Positions 1 through 8,152 of a stretch of 64,000 nt of DNA are shown here, piece by piece (position 1 is the first letter of the stretch; each line of letters begins with the position of its first letter). The position numbers and the translations under genes were made by a program. Origin of the DNA: Syntrophomonas sp. UBA5314. GTDB lineage: Bacteria > Bacillota > Syntrophomonadia > Syntrophomonadales > Syntrophomonadaceae. Location of the stretch: assembly GCA_002410325.1 (NCBI GenBank), contig DHRK01000060.1:33012-97011 (forward strand), read 5' to 3'. A model generated the notes under the pieces. The model searched no databases. It saw only the letters and a program-made list of their open reading frames with translations, and was not told the origin of the DNA.

Positions 1-529
1 TTTTAAAACCTTCGCAATGGACGGGAACGATCCTGGCCGACACCTGCTTCTGCAGTTCTTCTATCAAAGTGTCTATGTCATCCCCGATCAAGGCCGGAAC
101 GCAGCTGTTCATCACAATGATGGCACTGGGCCGGTATTCCCGATCGGCGTACAAAATAGCCGATCTCAGCTTTTCTTCTCCGCCGTTGATCACATCCACT
201 TCATCAAGATTGGTATTGATCCAGCGGAGTCCGAAAGCGTTCGGATCTCTTAACTTTTGGAAGCCTTTGGACACCCCGGCCTGGGCCACCAGGTTGGCGC
301 CGCAGCCAATCGGGCTGTGCACAATAATGACCGAATCTCTGATGGTATTTAATATGGCCAGGCTGAGAGTAAGCTGGCAGCCCTGACTCTGAGAAAATTT
401 ACGGTTGTTGTTAAACAGGCATCCTTTTTTGGATTGCCTGGAAATGTCGCAGCACGATCCTCCGAAGGCCATGCATGCACCCAGGCGCTCCTCGCGGATG
501 GGTGGGGTTTTTTCCCTGGTATAGTCCAT
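1..529 (-). CDS. Nitrogenase component 1-type protein, D-like, partial (N-terminus only)
   Basis: This is the first 176 codons of a nitrogenase component 1-type subunit; the rest lies beyond the left edge. The start at 529 follows a GAGGAGGG ribosome binding site and lies 14 bases after the stop of the K-like gene, so the two are co-transcribed. Three cysteines stand where component 1 proteins hold the P-cluster-type Fe-S cluster: about C51 (SQGCQ), C76 (IGCG) and C143 (NSCVPALIGDD). The N-terminus has extra cysteines (C19, C26, C27, C37) that I cannot assign. Family knowledge: such subunits form D2K2 complexes that take electrons from a NifH-type ATPase. The cofactor-binding half is outside the window, so N2 reductase, methylthio-alkane-reductase-like or other roles cannot be separated. 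No NifH is seen here; it could lie just outside. Confidence 0.85.
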   Translation of the reverse strand, partial: MDYTREKTPPIREERLGACMAFGGSCCDISRQSKKGCLFNNNRKFSQSQGCQLTLSLAILNTIRDSVIIVHSPIGCGANLVAQAGVSKGFQKLRDPNAFGLRWINTNLDEVDVINGGEEKLRSAILYADREYRPSAIIVMNSCVPALIGDDIDTLIEELQKQVSARIVPVHCEGFK

Positions 530-543
530 CGTAATGCCCTCCT

Positions 544-1884
544 CTATCTGTTTCCGACCAGAACGCTCAGTAGGTCCTCGGTCAATCGTAAAGCCCCGCT
601 ATATCCCGCATACCCCCTATCCAAAACCACCCGGTTGGAAATGGGATAGGTAACCGTTAACTGCGGCGCTTTCAGCTTTTCGGCGGTATCCCGGTCAATG
701 GCGCTGCCCAGGATAAATCCGGGGTTGAAGCCTTCGAAATACCGCTGGCCCTTGCTTTGCCCCCAATGCCGGGCAATGTATTTGCCCACATTGGAGGCAT
801 CGGTGTCAAATACCACCTCGGGTTTGATACCTGATTCATAATCGGCGAAACGTCCTTCAAGCAGCTCTTTTTGTTCATCATTAAGGAAGTCGGTGATAAC
901 TACCAATTCGGGCAGCCAGCCCAAGTCGTCGGCTAAAAACCGGGCCAGGGCCTGGGTGTAATTGGAATCGCCCACTACTACCGCATAGCGCTGCAAATCC
1001 AGATCGCTGTAGACATCCGCAATCCTTTCGAAATAGCTGTAATAATAAGCCTGTTCCTCCTTGATCACCTTCTCCACAAAAGCTGGTTCAATGCCCAGCG
1101 CATGGCCTAAGGTCCGTAAAAACCGGGCCGTCCCCTGATCGCCTATGGGAAAGGGGGCCGTAATATAGGGGACGTCGTGAACTTCTTCAAACACCTGAGC
1201 GGCTTCAACCCCAAAGGTATCGGATACAACAATATTTAAGGAGGCGGCTCCGGCATGCTTTAAATCATCCAGGGTCTCGCCATAACCGAAAAAGGTATTT
1301 ACCCGGTAGCCCAGTTTGACCAGCAGATCCTTGATAATTGCGATATTGCCTTTCCAGAAAACATCCTGAATGGGAACAATCCCCCACAAATTGAGCAATC
1401 TACTGTCTTTCACCGGATTTTTCGCTACAAATTCCTGGAACAGGGTTTTCAGCACGATTTCATAGCCTTTATAATAATTCCCATGAAAACCGCCGGTTTC
1501 GGCTCCTATAACCCGCGCCCCCGCCCCGTCAAAGGCCTTTATGGAGTTGTTGATATTGTCGCCGATCATCTCCACCATGCAGCCGGTAACCACGAAATAC
1601 AGGTCTCCATCAATCAGTTTGAGGGTGTTTTCGATCTGCTCGCTCAGCCTCTCTTCCCCTCCGAAAACGATTTCCCGCTCCGAGGTATTGGTGCTGGGCA
1701 GCGCCTGGCCGGAGCAGTAGCCGCTGCCCAAATATCCGGCTGCCTGGTTCAAAGCGGTGGCCACGTTGCCGCCGCAGCCCGTGGCGGCATGCAGGATGGG
1801 CACCGTTCGGGGCAGTGCTTTAATAGTTCCAACCGCTCCGCCCAGGGAACATACATACCGGGGCCGTTCCACAAATTTACTCAT
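544..1884 (-). CDS. Nitrogenase component 1-type protein, K-like subunit
   Basis: A 446-residue nitrogenase component 1-type protein, complete. I chose ATG 1884 over ATG 1890 because the GGAGG site lies 7 bases from 1884 but only 1 base from 1890. Cysteines C12 (YVCSLGG), C37 (ATGCGGN) and C102 (VTGCMVEMIGDN) match the three P-cluster-type ligands of NifK/NifN-like proteins. The C-terminal part has the family's FNPGFILGS and YAGYSGALRLTEDLL segments. It is first in a unit with the D-like gene and follows leader copy 1. It is clearly not a canonical NifK: it is short, lacks the NifK N-terminal extension, and there are no nifENB genes around it. The likely role is one subunit of a nitrogenase-like reductase of unknown substrate, with electrons from a NifH-like or activase-type donor. 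Family call is firm; function is open. Confidence 0.88.
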   Translation of the reverse strand: MSKFVERPRYVCSLGGAVGTIKALPRTVPILHAATGCGGNVATALNQAAGYLGSGYCSGQALPSTNTSEREIVFGGEERLSEQIENTLKLIDGDLYFVVTGCMVEMIGDNINNSIKAFDGAGARVIGAETGGFHGNYYKGYEIVLKTLFQEFVAKNPVKDSRLLNLWGIVPIQDVFWKGNIAIIKDLLVKLGYRVNTFFGYGETLDDLKHAGAASLNIVVSDTFGVEAAQVFEEVHDVPYITAPFPIGDQGTARFLRTLGHALGIEPAFVEKVIKEEQAYYYSYFERIADVYSDLDLQRYAVVVGDSNYTQALARFLADDLGWLPELVVITDFLNDEQKELLEGRFADYESGIKPEVVFDTDASNVGKYIARHWGQSKGQRYFEGFNPGFILGSAIDRDTAEKLKAPQLTVTYPISNRVVLDRGYAGYSGALRLTEDLLSVLVGNR

Positions 1885-1925
1885 CGTCATACCTCCAATT
1901 GGATACTCATAGCTTCATGCAGCCG

Positions 1926-1980
1926 ATAAAAATAGAGGCCGCATTCGTTGACGAATAGGGCCTCTAGTTTTCTAGTCGGC
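1926..1980 (-). promoter_or_regulatory. Leader attenuator, copy 1 (before nitrogenase-like genes)
   Basis: Read on the minus strand, GACTAGAAAACTAGAGGCC (1977-1959) is followed by a terminator-like stem: AGAGGCC at 1965-1959 pairs with GGCCTCT at 1940-1934, with an inner ATTCGT/ACGAAT stem and a following T-run. The short hairpin CTAG-AAAA-CTAG overlaps the 5' arm of the terminator. Compared with the other copies (TTAG-NNAA-CTAA), the closing pair changes from T-A to C-G, a compensatory change. The class of this element is unknown to me. Confidence 0.7.
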
Positions 1981-2016
1981 GATTCAATAATCAATTAATC
2001 CTATATGATTAATAAT

Positions 2017-2045
2017 AATTTACTGCGTGAGGATTTCTTTGTCAA
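2017..2045 (-). promoter_or_regulatory. Promoter for the nitrogenase-like unit
   Basis: On the minus strand TTGACA (2045-2040) and TAAATT (2022-2017) are separated by 17 bases, a good sigma-A arrangement. Transcription would begin near 2010 and pass through leader copy 1 before the K-like gene. The rest of 1978-2284 shows no gene. Confidence 0.5.
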
Positions 2046-2284
2046 TAGTTTTATCGACTCGATTTAATAAACCTTATATTTTGATAGATTATTGGGTGGG
2101 AAATCTGAAAGAAAGCGCTTGCAAAAGAAATGCCAATCCCGCAAACAAAAAGAGGGAGCTTATAGAACACCAAATTCATACATTATTTATTAATCAATTG
2201 GCGTACTAAATAATCCCCTCTGTGATGGGCGGTTACCATGTATTACTATCTGCTTATCTCCCCGATAACCGTAACAATAAAGCT

Positions 2285-2776
2285 TTAGAGAATGATCTCG
2301 TTTACCGCCTGCGGTCCAACTCCTTGACTGTAATCAAGGTATTTAATGCTTACCGGTTCAACTTTGAAAATCGCTGTTTCTCCCAGCTGTCCCTTTTCCA
2401 CTCTTGCTTTAAACCTGGGGCTGCGATTGCTCAATAACTCAATAGCCCGGGCGAGATCCTTTTCAGATTCAATTCTTTCAGCTCTACCGGTATAAGCGAC
2501 ATTTTTAAAGTTGGATAATTCCTGCTCCTCGTGCTGAAACAGCAGAGTGACATTGGGGTTGCTGGCAATCTGGCCAACTTTGGCGGTATTTTTTCCGGTA
2601 GAAAAATAAAGATTTAGTCCGTCATTAACAACTGAAGCCATGGTTCTGGATACCGGAACCTTATCCTGGGTAACGGTAGAAAGAACAATCCACTTGGTCT
2701 GATTGATGTATTCTTTAACTTTACCTAGCACTTCCTCGTTATTCAGGCACTGACTGCAACTAGCCTCGCATGTCAT
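2285..2776 (-). CDS. Pyridoxamine 5'-phosphate oxidase-family (PPOX) protein
   Basis: A 163-residue protein of the PPOX split beta-barrel fold, which usually binds FMN or a related flavin, sometimes F420 or haem. The fold is recognisable in WIVLSTVTQDKVPVSRTMA, the LYFSTGKNTAKVGQIASNPN segment and the later VAYTGRAERI strand. The N-terminus carries four cysteines (C3, C7, C10 plus the leading region CEASCSQC), an unusual cluster that could bind a metal or act in redox chemistry. The start at 2776 has a GGGAGG site 8 bases upstream. It forms its own unit behind leader copy 2, between the double-cubane-type operon and the nitrogenase-like genes, so it is probably regulated with both. A flavoprotein handing electrons to, or detoxifying products of, the system is inference. 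Confidence 0.8.
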   Translation of the reverse strand: MTCEASCSQCLNNEEVLGKVKEYINQTKWIVLSTVTQDKVPVSRTMASVVNDGLNLYFSTGKNTAKVGQIASNPNVTLLFQHEEQELSNFKNVAYTGRAERIESEKDLARAIELLSNRSPRFKARVEKGQLGETAIFKVEPVSIKYLDYSQGVGPQAVNEIIL

Positions 2777-2854
2777 TTATCAAACCTCCCGTTGTCTTAC
2801 ATTGATAAATAATTTTATGTTTTTACCTCTCAATTATCCCCTCCCAACGATCGC

Positions 2855-2925
2855 AAAAATACCAAAAGGCCACCCCGGTTACCCTTTCAATAACCTTGGA
2901 AGCCTTTAGTTGTCTAATCAGCTGA
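2855..2925 (-). promoter_or_regulatory. Leader attenuator, copy 2 (before PPOX gene)
   Basis: Minus-strand GATTAGACAACTAAAGGC (2919-2902) opens a long hairpin. AAAGGC at the 5' side pairs with GCCTTTT near 2870-2864 and a T-rich stretch follows at about 2859-2855. Inside it lies TTATTGAAAGGGTAA, flanked by a GG/CC stem, which recurs in the leader of copy 3 (11070-11102). The start of the PPOX gene is about 90 bases downstream. Confidence 0.7.
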
Positions 2926-2987
2926 GATATATTCAATTTAATAATTATAACCTAGTATTCATATTACCTTTATAAGATTATAGCTTA

Positions 2988-3017
2988 AATATATTTTAAA
3001 GCTATGGTATTTGTCAA
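2988..3017 (-). promoter_or_regulatory. Promoter for the PPOX unit
   Basis: Minus-strand TTGACA (3017-3012) and TATATT (2993-2988) are 18 bases apart. The transcript would start near 2980, giving a leader of about 200 nt that contains attenuator copy 2. A segment ATATGAATACT near 2970-2955 recurs in the copy 3 leader. Confidence 0.5.
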
Positions 3018-3091
3018 TATTATATTGCTGCGTTTTGGTATCCACGCTATCCAGATATGTTTTCTACCGGTTTAAATTTTCGCAAACAGCT

Positions 3092-4300
3092 TTAGGACAA
3101 CATCTCTATAAAAGCCTTCGTCCTAGTTACCAGTTGGCCGCTGGGAGCTCCAAATTGAAAAGTTCCTTCCAGGTTGATGCTGGGAATCCCTTTTTGATGA
3201 AAATATTCCCGCCACATTTCCCGGGCGATGGTGCTGTAGGAGCAGCCCAATACCCCTTGCAGGATCAAGCCCCGGGCCTTGACCTTTTCGATTTCCTGTT
3301 CGACGACCTGCTGAACATAGATGGAGGCTCCGGCATTTTGATTATCAAACATATAACGGGCCAGGGCTTCTACCGGAGGCACATCCTCCCGATAGAGCTT
3401 GAAAGGGACGTTGCGAAAGCCCAAAAGCGCTCCTCCGGCCTGGTCAATGGCTTCGTACACACCGAATTCCTGGCCGGTGCCGCCCACCCAGACCAGAGGA
3501 ATCACCTGGCGCGGCTCATTCTCTTCTTTTGCATTCTCCAATTCATCGATGAGAAGATCTACGGCTGCCTCGAATTCCTCGGGTTTGCCGAAATAAGTGT
3601 TCAGGCCGTTAAGCAAGTATATAGTGGGCAGGCTGCGTATATAAAAAGGATGCTTGAGGCGCAGGTCCAAAATCCTGCGTACCTTAGTGAGCAGGCGGTT
3701 TTTTCTTTCTATTTCAACCTTCAGTTTTGGCTCGTTAATCGCCCGACTGCCGGTCAACCAGGCCTGGACTCCATGAATCTGTTCGATAAAAAACTCCACC
3801 AGTTGATCCAGCCGCTCCCCCTCCACGCCGGGAGCCCGGTACATGACATCGATATTGTATACCTCATAACCGTCTTTCTTTATGATCTCCCAGGCCATGT
3901 TGTAGGGTTCGCAGGCCACACTCGATCCTAAAACGCGCTTGATGCTGGCCGCCTGATCTTTGCGCAAATGCCACTCCCCGACCACGCATTTGACCATGGA
4001 GCAGGTTTCCTGAGGGAACTGGTAATGATCCTCGGCTATGGTAATCGCCTCGACTCCGGCAAAACGCCCCATTTCACTGAAAGAAACCGGGATGATGCCG
4101 TTGGCATAAATCAAGGGGATTTCCCAACCGTTGATGCCCGACCATATGGCTTCCCGGCCTTCGGCAAAAGCCTTTTCAGCATCCGGAACATAGTGAATGG
4201 AAAGGTCGAGAAGGTTGCCCACGGCTTTCGAGTAGCCATGGACCTCATCCCGGCTGTAGCGAAAATAGTCCAGTTGCTTTTCCACGTCTTTAAAGCTCAT
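3092..4300 (-). CDS. 2-hydroxyacyl-CoA dehydratase (HgdB)-type protein, double-cubane-cluster-like
   Basis: A 402-residue HgdB/BcrC-fold Fe-S protein. Three conserved cysteines are visible: C100 in FPQETCSMVK, C130 in SVACEPYN and C353 in GVLGCSYSTIAREMW. Family knowledge: members either dehydrate 2-hydroxyacyl-CoA or reduce aromatic acyl-CoA as heterodimers, or act as homodimeric double-cubane cluster proteins that reduce small molecules such as acetylene; all need an ATP-driven activase. Here it is last in an operon and overlaps by 4 bases (ATGA) the stop of the activase-HgdB fusion, so the two are translationally coupled. No acyl-CoA pathway genes are adjacent, which favours the double-cubane type over a dehydratase. 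The substrate is unknown. A second, broken copy lies at 7403-8106. Confidence 0.82.
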   Translation of the reverse strand: MSFKDVEKQLDYFRYSRDEVHGYSKAVGNLLDLSIHYVPDAEKAFAEGREAIWSGINGWEIPLIYANGIIPVSFSEMGRFAGVEAITIAEDHYQFPQETCSMVKCVVGEWHLRKDQAASIKRVLGSSVACEPYNMAWEIIKKDGYEVYNIDVMYRAPGVEGERLDQLVEFFIEQIHGVQAWLTGSRAINEPKLKVEIERKNRLLTKVRRILDLRLKHPFYIRSLPTIYLLNGLNTYFGKPEEFEAAVDLLIDELENAKEENEPRQVIPLVWVGGTGQEFGVYEAIDQAGGALLGFRNVPFKLYREDVPPVEALARYMFDNQNAGASIYVQQVVEQEIEKVKARGLILQGVLGCSYSTIAREMWREYFHQKGIPSINLEGTFQFGAPSGQLVTRTKAFIEMLS

Positions 4301-6309
4301 ATGTTCGCGCCCCTTTCCCGCAGCACTTCAATAAATGCCTCAATTCTGGTTTTAAGCTGTCCCTGGTCGCTCCGCGAGTAATCAATAGGTATCTCCAGGG
4401 CGGGAATGCCCAGCTTTTGAAAATGCTTAAAGAATTCGTGTTTGGTCTGTCCGTAGCAGGGGCAGAACTTGAGGTAAACATAGAGTACTCCGTCTACCTG
4501 GTATTCTTCAGCCAGTCTTCCGGAAAACCGCACCCGGTCTTCCAGGGGCTTCATACGGGCGCAGGGCGCCTGGTCCAGATATCCGTTGGCCAGGGCCTGG
4601 TAAGGGTCGCCCTCTTCGGCGATGGTATGGTAAACCGTCTTTAAGCCGGTGCAGTGGTCTTCGACCACGACACGGGCCCCGATTTCATCTTCAATGAGCT
4701 CTAGCAGCCGCCGGTCGCCGTCCGCCACCACGCCGCCGGACATCATCAAGCGGATTTTTCTCCCTCCCGCATCGGGTACGGCCGCCAGCCGGTCGTATAT
4801 GTCCTGGTAAAAATCCAGCAGTTCTTCCGGCGGCAGGTGGTAATAGCCTTTAACCAGATCCAGATAATCCTGGCCGGTTAAGGGCGGATTGTCTCGCTTG
4901 CGCAGCTCGGAGATGTCTTTTAATACCAGCTTGAGCCGGTTGTAAAGCGCGATCTGCCGCAGGAGTTCCTCTTCATGGAGCTTCTGGCCGGAAAGGGCTT
5001 CCAGTTCATTTTTAAAATTGATGATCTCGCTTCGGTAGTAGCGCCGGGAGGGTTCTTCGTCTTTTAACCTGGGCAGCACATAGATTTCTGTCGGGGTAAA
5101 AAACTGGTTGATGGCTTCCCCTACCTTTTTCATGCAATCGCAGGTGTAGAACGTATAGACTTTATCGAGGGCCTTATAGAGCGGGTCTTCTTCTTTAAAA
5201 GCCCCCAGAATGCTTTTGGTAAAATCGCAAAACACACTCTGGGTAATCTGCTCACCGCTGGCCACAATTTCCGGACTGCCTGCTTTGAAGAGGCGCAGGT
5301 GGGATACCCCGGCGGCATTCATCAGCTCAAGAGGAGTGTAGGTGCACAAATACCCTACTTTTTTCGTCTCCTGGGAATGAATCAACAGGTCTTCCCGCTC
5401 CCGGATGCGCTTCTCCAGTCCGCTTAAATCCAGGCGCAGATCTTCCTTTTCGCCGGCCTTTCCGCTTTTCCCAGATTCCAGAAAATCACGGGCGTGAATG
5501 GCTGCTCCCAGTGCTCCCGCATAAATCGTATCCAGTTTGACTTCTGTGATGGGCGCCTCCAATAATTCTTCCAATGCCTTTTTCATGCCGATATTGTTGG
5601 ACACCCCTCCTGAAAAAACCAAATCCGGCTCGAAGCCTAAACGCTTGAGCAAATTGCGCACTCGCCGGGCGGTCGCCAGGTGTATGCCGGCGGCGATGTC
5701 CTCTTTGCTTTCTCCCCGGGCGCGAAGGGAAATGGCTTCGGATTCGGCAAAGACCACGCACTGGCTGGTTATATGCGTTGGGGATACGGCCTTTACGGCC
5801 TCCGCGCCCAGTTCGTCTATACTCAGGTCGAGAAGGTTGGCCACTCTTTCCAGGAAACGCCCGGTTCCGGCCGCGCATTTGTCATTCATGACAAATGCAA
5901 CCACCTTTCCAGTATCCGGATCGACGCGAATGGCTTTGGAATCCTGCCCGCCTATATCGATAATGGTTCTCACTCCGGGATTCAGGTAATGGGCCCCCAT
6001 CGCATGGCAGGATATCTCCGTTACGATCTGGCTGGGGATATCATCAAAGCGCAAAGCCACCCGCCCGTACCCGGTGCCGACGATATAATCGATCTGGGAA
6101 CGCTGCAATTCCGACTTGTCCAGAATCTCATTTAAAAGCTCGTCGGCCGTATCTTGCATATCGATTCCGGTCGGCGTTAAGGCCGTATACAGTTGATCAT
6201 CGTGAATTAATACCGCCTTGCCGGTCCGGGAGCCGATATCAATTCCCAGAACCTTGCTGCCGCGTAAACCGGCCGCTAAATCCCCGGCAATAATCTCGCT
6301 CAGATTCAT
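4297..6309 (-). CDS. BadF/BcrA-type ATP-dependent activase fused to an HgdB-like domain
   Basis: A 670-residue fusion. Residues about 1-265 are a BadF/BadG/BcrA/BcrD-type activase of the ASKHA fold: GIDIGSRTGKAVLI phosphate loop, DIGGQDSKAIRV, and the two cysteines that would hold the [4Fe-4S] cluster at the dimer interface (NDKCAAGTG and SQCVVFAESE). Residues about 310-670 resemble the 2-hydroxyacyl-CoA dehydratase/BcrB family, with cysteines in YLCTYTPLELM, SVFCDFTKS, YTCDCMKK and KFCPCYGQTKHE. The family role is ATP-driven electron injection into a partner Fe-S protein at very low potential. Fusion puts donor and an acceptor-like domain on one chain; the intact HgdB-type gene immediately downstream is the likely partner. 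The start at 6309 has an AAGGTGG site. Confidence 0.85.
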   Translation of the reverse strand: MNLSEIIAGDLAAGLRGSKVLGIDIGSRTGKAVLIHDDQLYTALTPTGIDMQDTADELLNEILDKSELQRSQIDYIVGTGYGRVALRFDDIPSQIVTEISCHAMGAHYLNPGVRTIIDIGGQDSKAIRVDPDTGKVVAFVMNDKCAAGTGRFLERVANLLDLSIDELGAEAVKAVSPTHITSQCVVFAESEAISLRARGESKEDIAAGIHLATARRVRNLLKRLGFEPDLVFSGGVSNNIGMKKALEELLEAPITEVKLDTIYAGALGAAIHARDFLESGKSGKAGEKEDLRLDLSGLEKRIREREDLLIHSQETKKVGYLCTYTPLELMNAAGVSHLRLFKAGSPEIVASGEQITQSVFCDFTKSILGAFKEEDPLYKALDKVYTFYTCDCMKKVGEAINQFFTPTEIYVLPRLKDEEPSRRYYRSEIINFKNELEALSGQKLHEEELLRQIALYNRLKLVLKDISELRKRDNPPLTGQDYLDLVKGYYHLPPEELLDFYQDIYDRLAAVPDAGGRKIRLMMSGGVVADGDRRLLELIEDEIGARVVVEDHCTGLKTVYHTIAEEGDPYQALANGYLDQAPCARMKPLEDRVRFSGRLAEEYQVDGVLYVYLKFCPCYGQTKHEFFKHFQKLGIPALEIPIDYSRSDQGQLKTRIEAFIEVLRERGANI

Positions 6310-6457
6310 GCAAATTCCACCTTATCCTTTATAAATTTCAAAATTAATCAGTATGAAAACGGAGACACCCGGCCCCATCCGGTTTCCAGCCGGGCAGCTT
6401 TCCCGATAAAACTATGGCATCGAATAAAACGCTGCGTTCGTTATGTCAGGTTTGTCT

Positions 6458-7342
6458 TTAGGAGACGTTTCTATTTTCTCCAACGTCGGCAGACGCCTGA
6501 TCCGATAAGCTCTTTTGGGCCAGTATGGCTGCGCCCAGGGCTCCGGCATAGATGGTATCCAGTTTTACCTGGCTGACCGGATGCCCCAGGATATCCTCCA
6601 AAGCCTTTCTCATGCCCACATTGTTGGAAACCCCGCCGGAAAAGATCAGATCCGGCTTAAGCCCGATGCGGTTGAGAAGGTTTTTGACCCGCCTGACCGT
6701 GGCCAGATGAATGCCGGCGGCAATGTTTTCTCTCTTTTCCCCCCGGGCTTTTAAAGATATTACTTCCGACTCGGCAAAGACCACGCACTGACTACTAATG
6801 TCAGATGCTTTATCCGCATTTAAGGCCTCTTGGCCTAGCTTCTCTATAGTAAGATCAAGCAAATGGGCTACTTTTTCCAAAAATATTCCGGTTCCGGCCG
6901 CGCATTTATCATTCATGATAAATTCCACAACCTTTCCGTTCCGGGGATCAACACGAATGGCTTTGGAGTCCTGCCCGCCGATGTCTACAATAGTCTGAAC
7001 TTTGGAATTCAAAAAATGCGCCCCCATGGCATGGCAGGATATTTCAGTAATGATCTTGAGCGGAGTCTCCCCAAAATCCAGGGCTATACGCCCGTATCCG
7101 GTACCGACTATGAACCGGATTTGCTGCTTTTCAATGGCGGCTTCCCGGAAAAGCTTATGATAAAGCTTTTCAGCCGTCTCCTGGGCGTAGACCCCGGTCG
7201 GTACTATGGCCGTATAGATTTTGCCTTCAGCCAAAAGGACGGCCTTGCCGGTCCGAGAACCTATGTCAATGCCGATGACAGGGCTGTTGCCTAATCCATG
7301 AACCAAAGCACTATCTATCACCTCGTCGAATCTTTTCATCAT
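6458..7342 (-). CDS. BadF/BcrA-type ATP-dependent activase
   Basis: A 294-residue stand-alone activase, close to the N-terminal domain of the fusion at 4297-6309. It shows GIDIGSRTGKAVLL, DIGGQDSKAIRV, the cluster cysteines in NDKCAAGTG and SSQCVVFAESE, and GGVSNNVGMRKALE near the end. ATG 7342 was chosen because AAAGGTGG lies 8 bases upstream; an earlier in-frame start at 7378 has no such site. It sits between the broken HgdB-type gene and the fusion protein. It was probably the dedicated activator of the broken gene's product and may now serve the intact HgdB-type protein. It ends 148 bases before the fusion gene. Confidence 0.85.
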   Translation of the reverse strand: MMKRFDEVIDSALVHGLGNSPVIGIDIGSRTGKAVLLAEGKIYTAIVPTGVYAQETAEKLYHKLFREAAIEKQQIRFIVGTGYGRIALDFGETPLKIITEISCHAMGAHFLNSKVQTIVDIGGQDSKAIRVDPRNGKVVEFIMNDKCAAGTGIFLEKVAHLLDLTIEKLGQEALNADKASDISSQCVVFAESEVISLKARGEKRENIAAGIHLATVRRVKNLLNRIGLKPDLIFSGGVSNNVGMRKALEDILGHPVSQVKLDTIYAGALGAAILAQKSLSDQASADVGENRNVS

Positions 7343-7402
7343 ATAGCTTTCCACCTTTCTAAACTCAACACGTCCCAAACGTTGAAAGTCCTGGTCTTCC
7401 TA

Positions 7403-8106
7403 TCAAGCGAGCATTTCTATAAAGGCTTTAATCCGGGTTAGTATCTGTCCGGTGGCATCTCCGGTTTGAAAAGTCCCCTCCAGATTAATGCTGGGAATCC
7501 CGTTTTTATGGAAATAATCCCGCCACATTTCCCGGGCTACGCTTCCGAAGGAGCACCCCAGGTAACCATAAAGGATCAGCCCTCTGGCGTTTACCTTCTT
7601 GATTTGCTGCTCGATAACTTCACGCTGATAAATCGCAGCTCCCGCCCATTGACTGTCCAGTAAAAAGCGGGCCAGGGATTCCACCGGATGCACATCTTCT
7701 CGATAATCCTTGGCATAAGGAGTGCTGACAAAGCCCAATAGGGCTCCTCCGGCTTCATCGGTGCATCCTTGCGCAAATACCATTCGCCCAGAGTGGCTTT
7801 CACCATGGAGCAAGTCTCGCTCGGCACCTGGAAATAGTCTTCCGACATAGTAATAGCTCTTTGATCGCTGATCCGGCCCACTTCCGAAAAAGCCACCGGT
7901 ATAGTATCGCTGGCGTAAATCAAGGGAATTTCCCATTGCCCCTGGGTCCATACTGCCTTTCTGCCCCGCCGGGCTTCATTCTCCGCTTCGTCGATATAGG
8001 TTTCCGTATAGTCAAAAAGCCTTTGGATCGCCCTGGAATAACCGTGGGCCACATTTCGGCTATAGCGGATATGATCAAGGGCGGTTCGCAGTTCTACTGC
8101 TGCCAT
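7403..8106 (-). pseudogene. HgdB/double-cubane-type gene with internal out-of-frame deletion
   Basis: The first 110 or so codons from ATG 8106 match the N-terminus of the intact paralogue at 3092-4300 (through SETCSMVKATLGEWYLRKD). The last 120 or so codons match its C-terminus (DEAGGALLGF onward, with GYLGCSFGSVAREMW) but in a different frame. The whole is 704 bp against 1209 bp, so about 505 bp is missing, not a multiple of three. The junction is near 7760-7775. The middle cysteine (C130 in the paralogue) and the central domain are lost. It follows the permease gene in the operon. It is either a real deletion, possibly recent because both flanks remain well conserved, or an assembly error caused by similarity to the intact copy. 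A functional product is unlikely. Confidence 0.8.
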
Positions 8107-8152
8107 TCCCCAACACCTCCTTTATTCTGCAATCTGATCTTTTTGCTGTTTA

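Noticed and set aside
1..1884. Canonical nifDK for nitrogen fixation
   Set aside because: Sequences are divergent, the K-like protein is short with no NifK extension, and no nifH, nifE, nifN or nifB is seen.
3011..3931. Long plus-strand frame of about 306 codons opposite the HgdB-type gene
   Set aside because: It is the antisense of a conserved gene with motifs on the other strand, and has no ribosome site or known domain.
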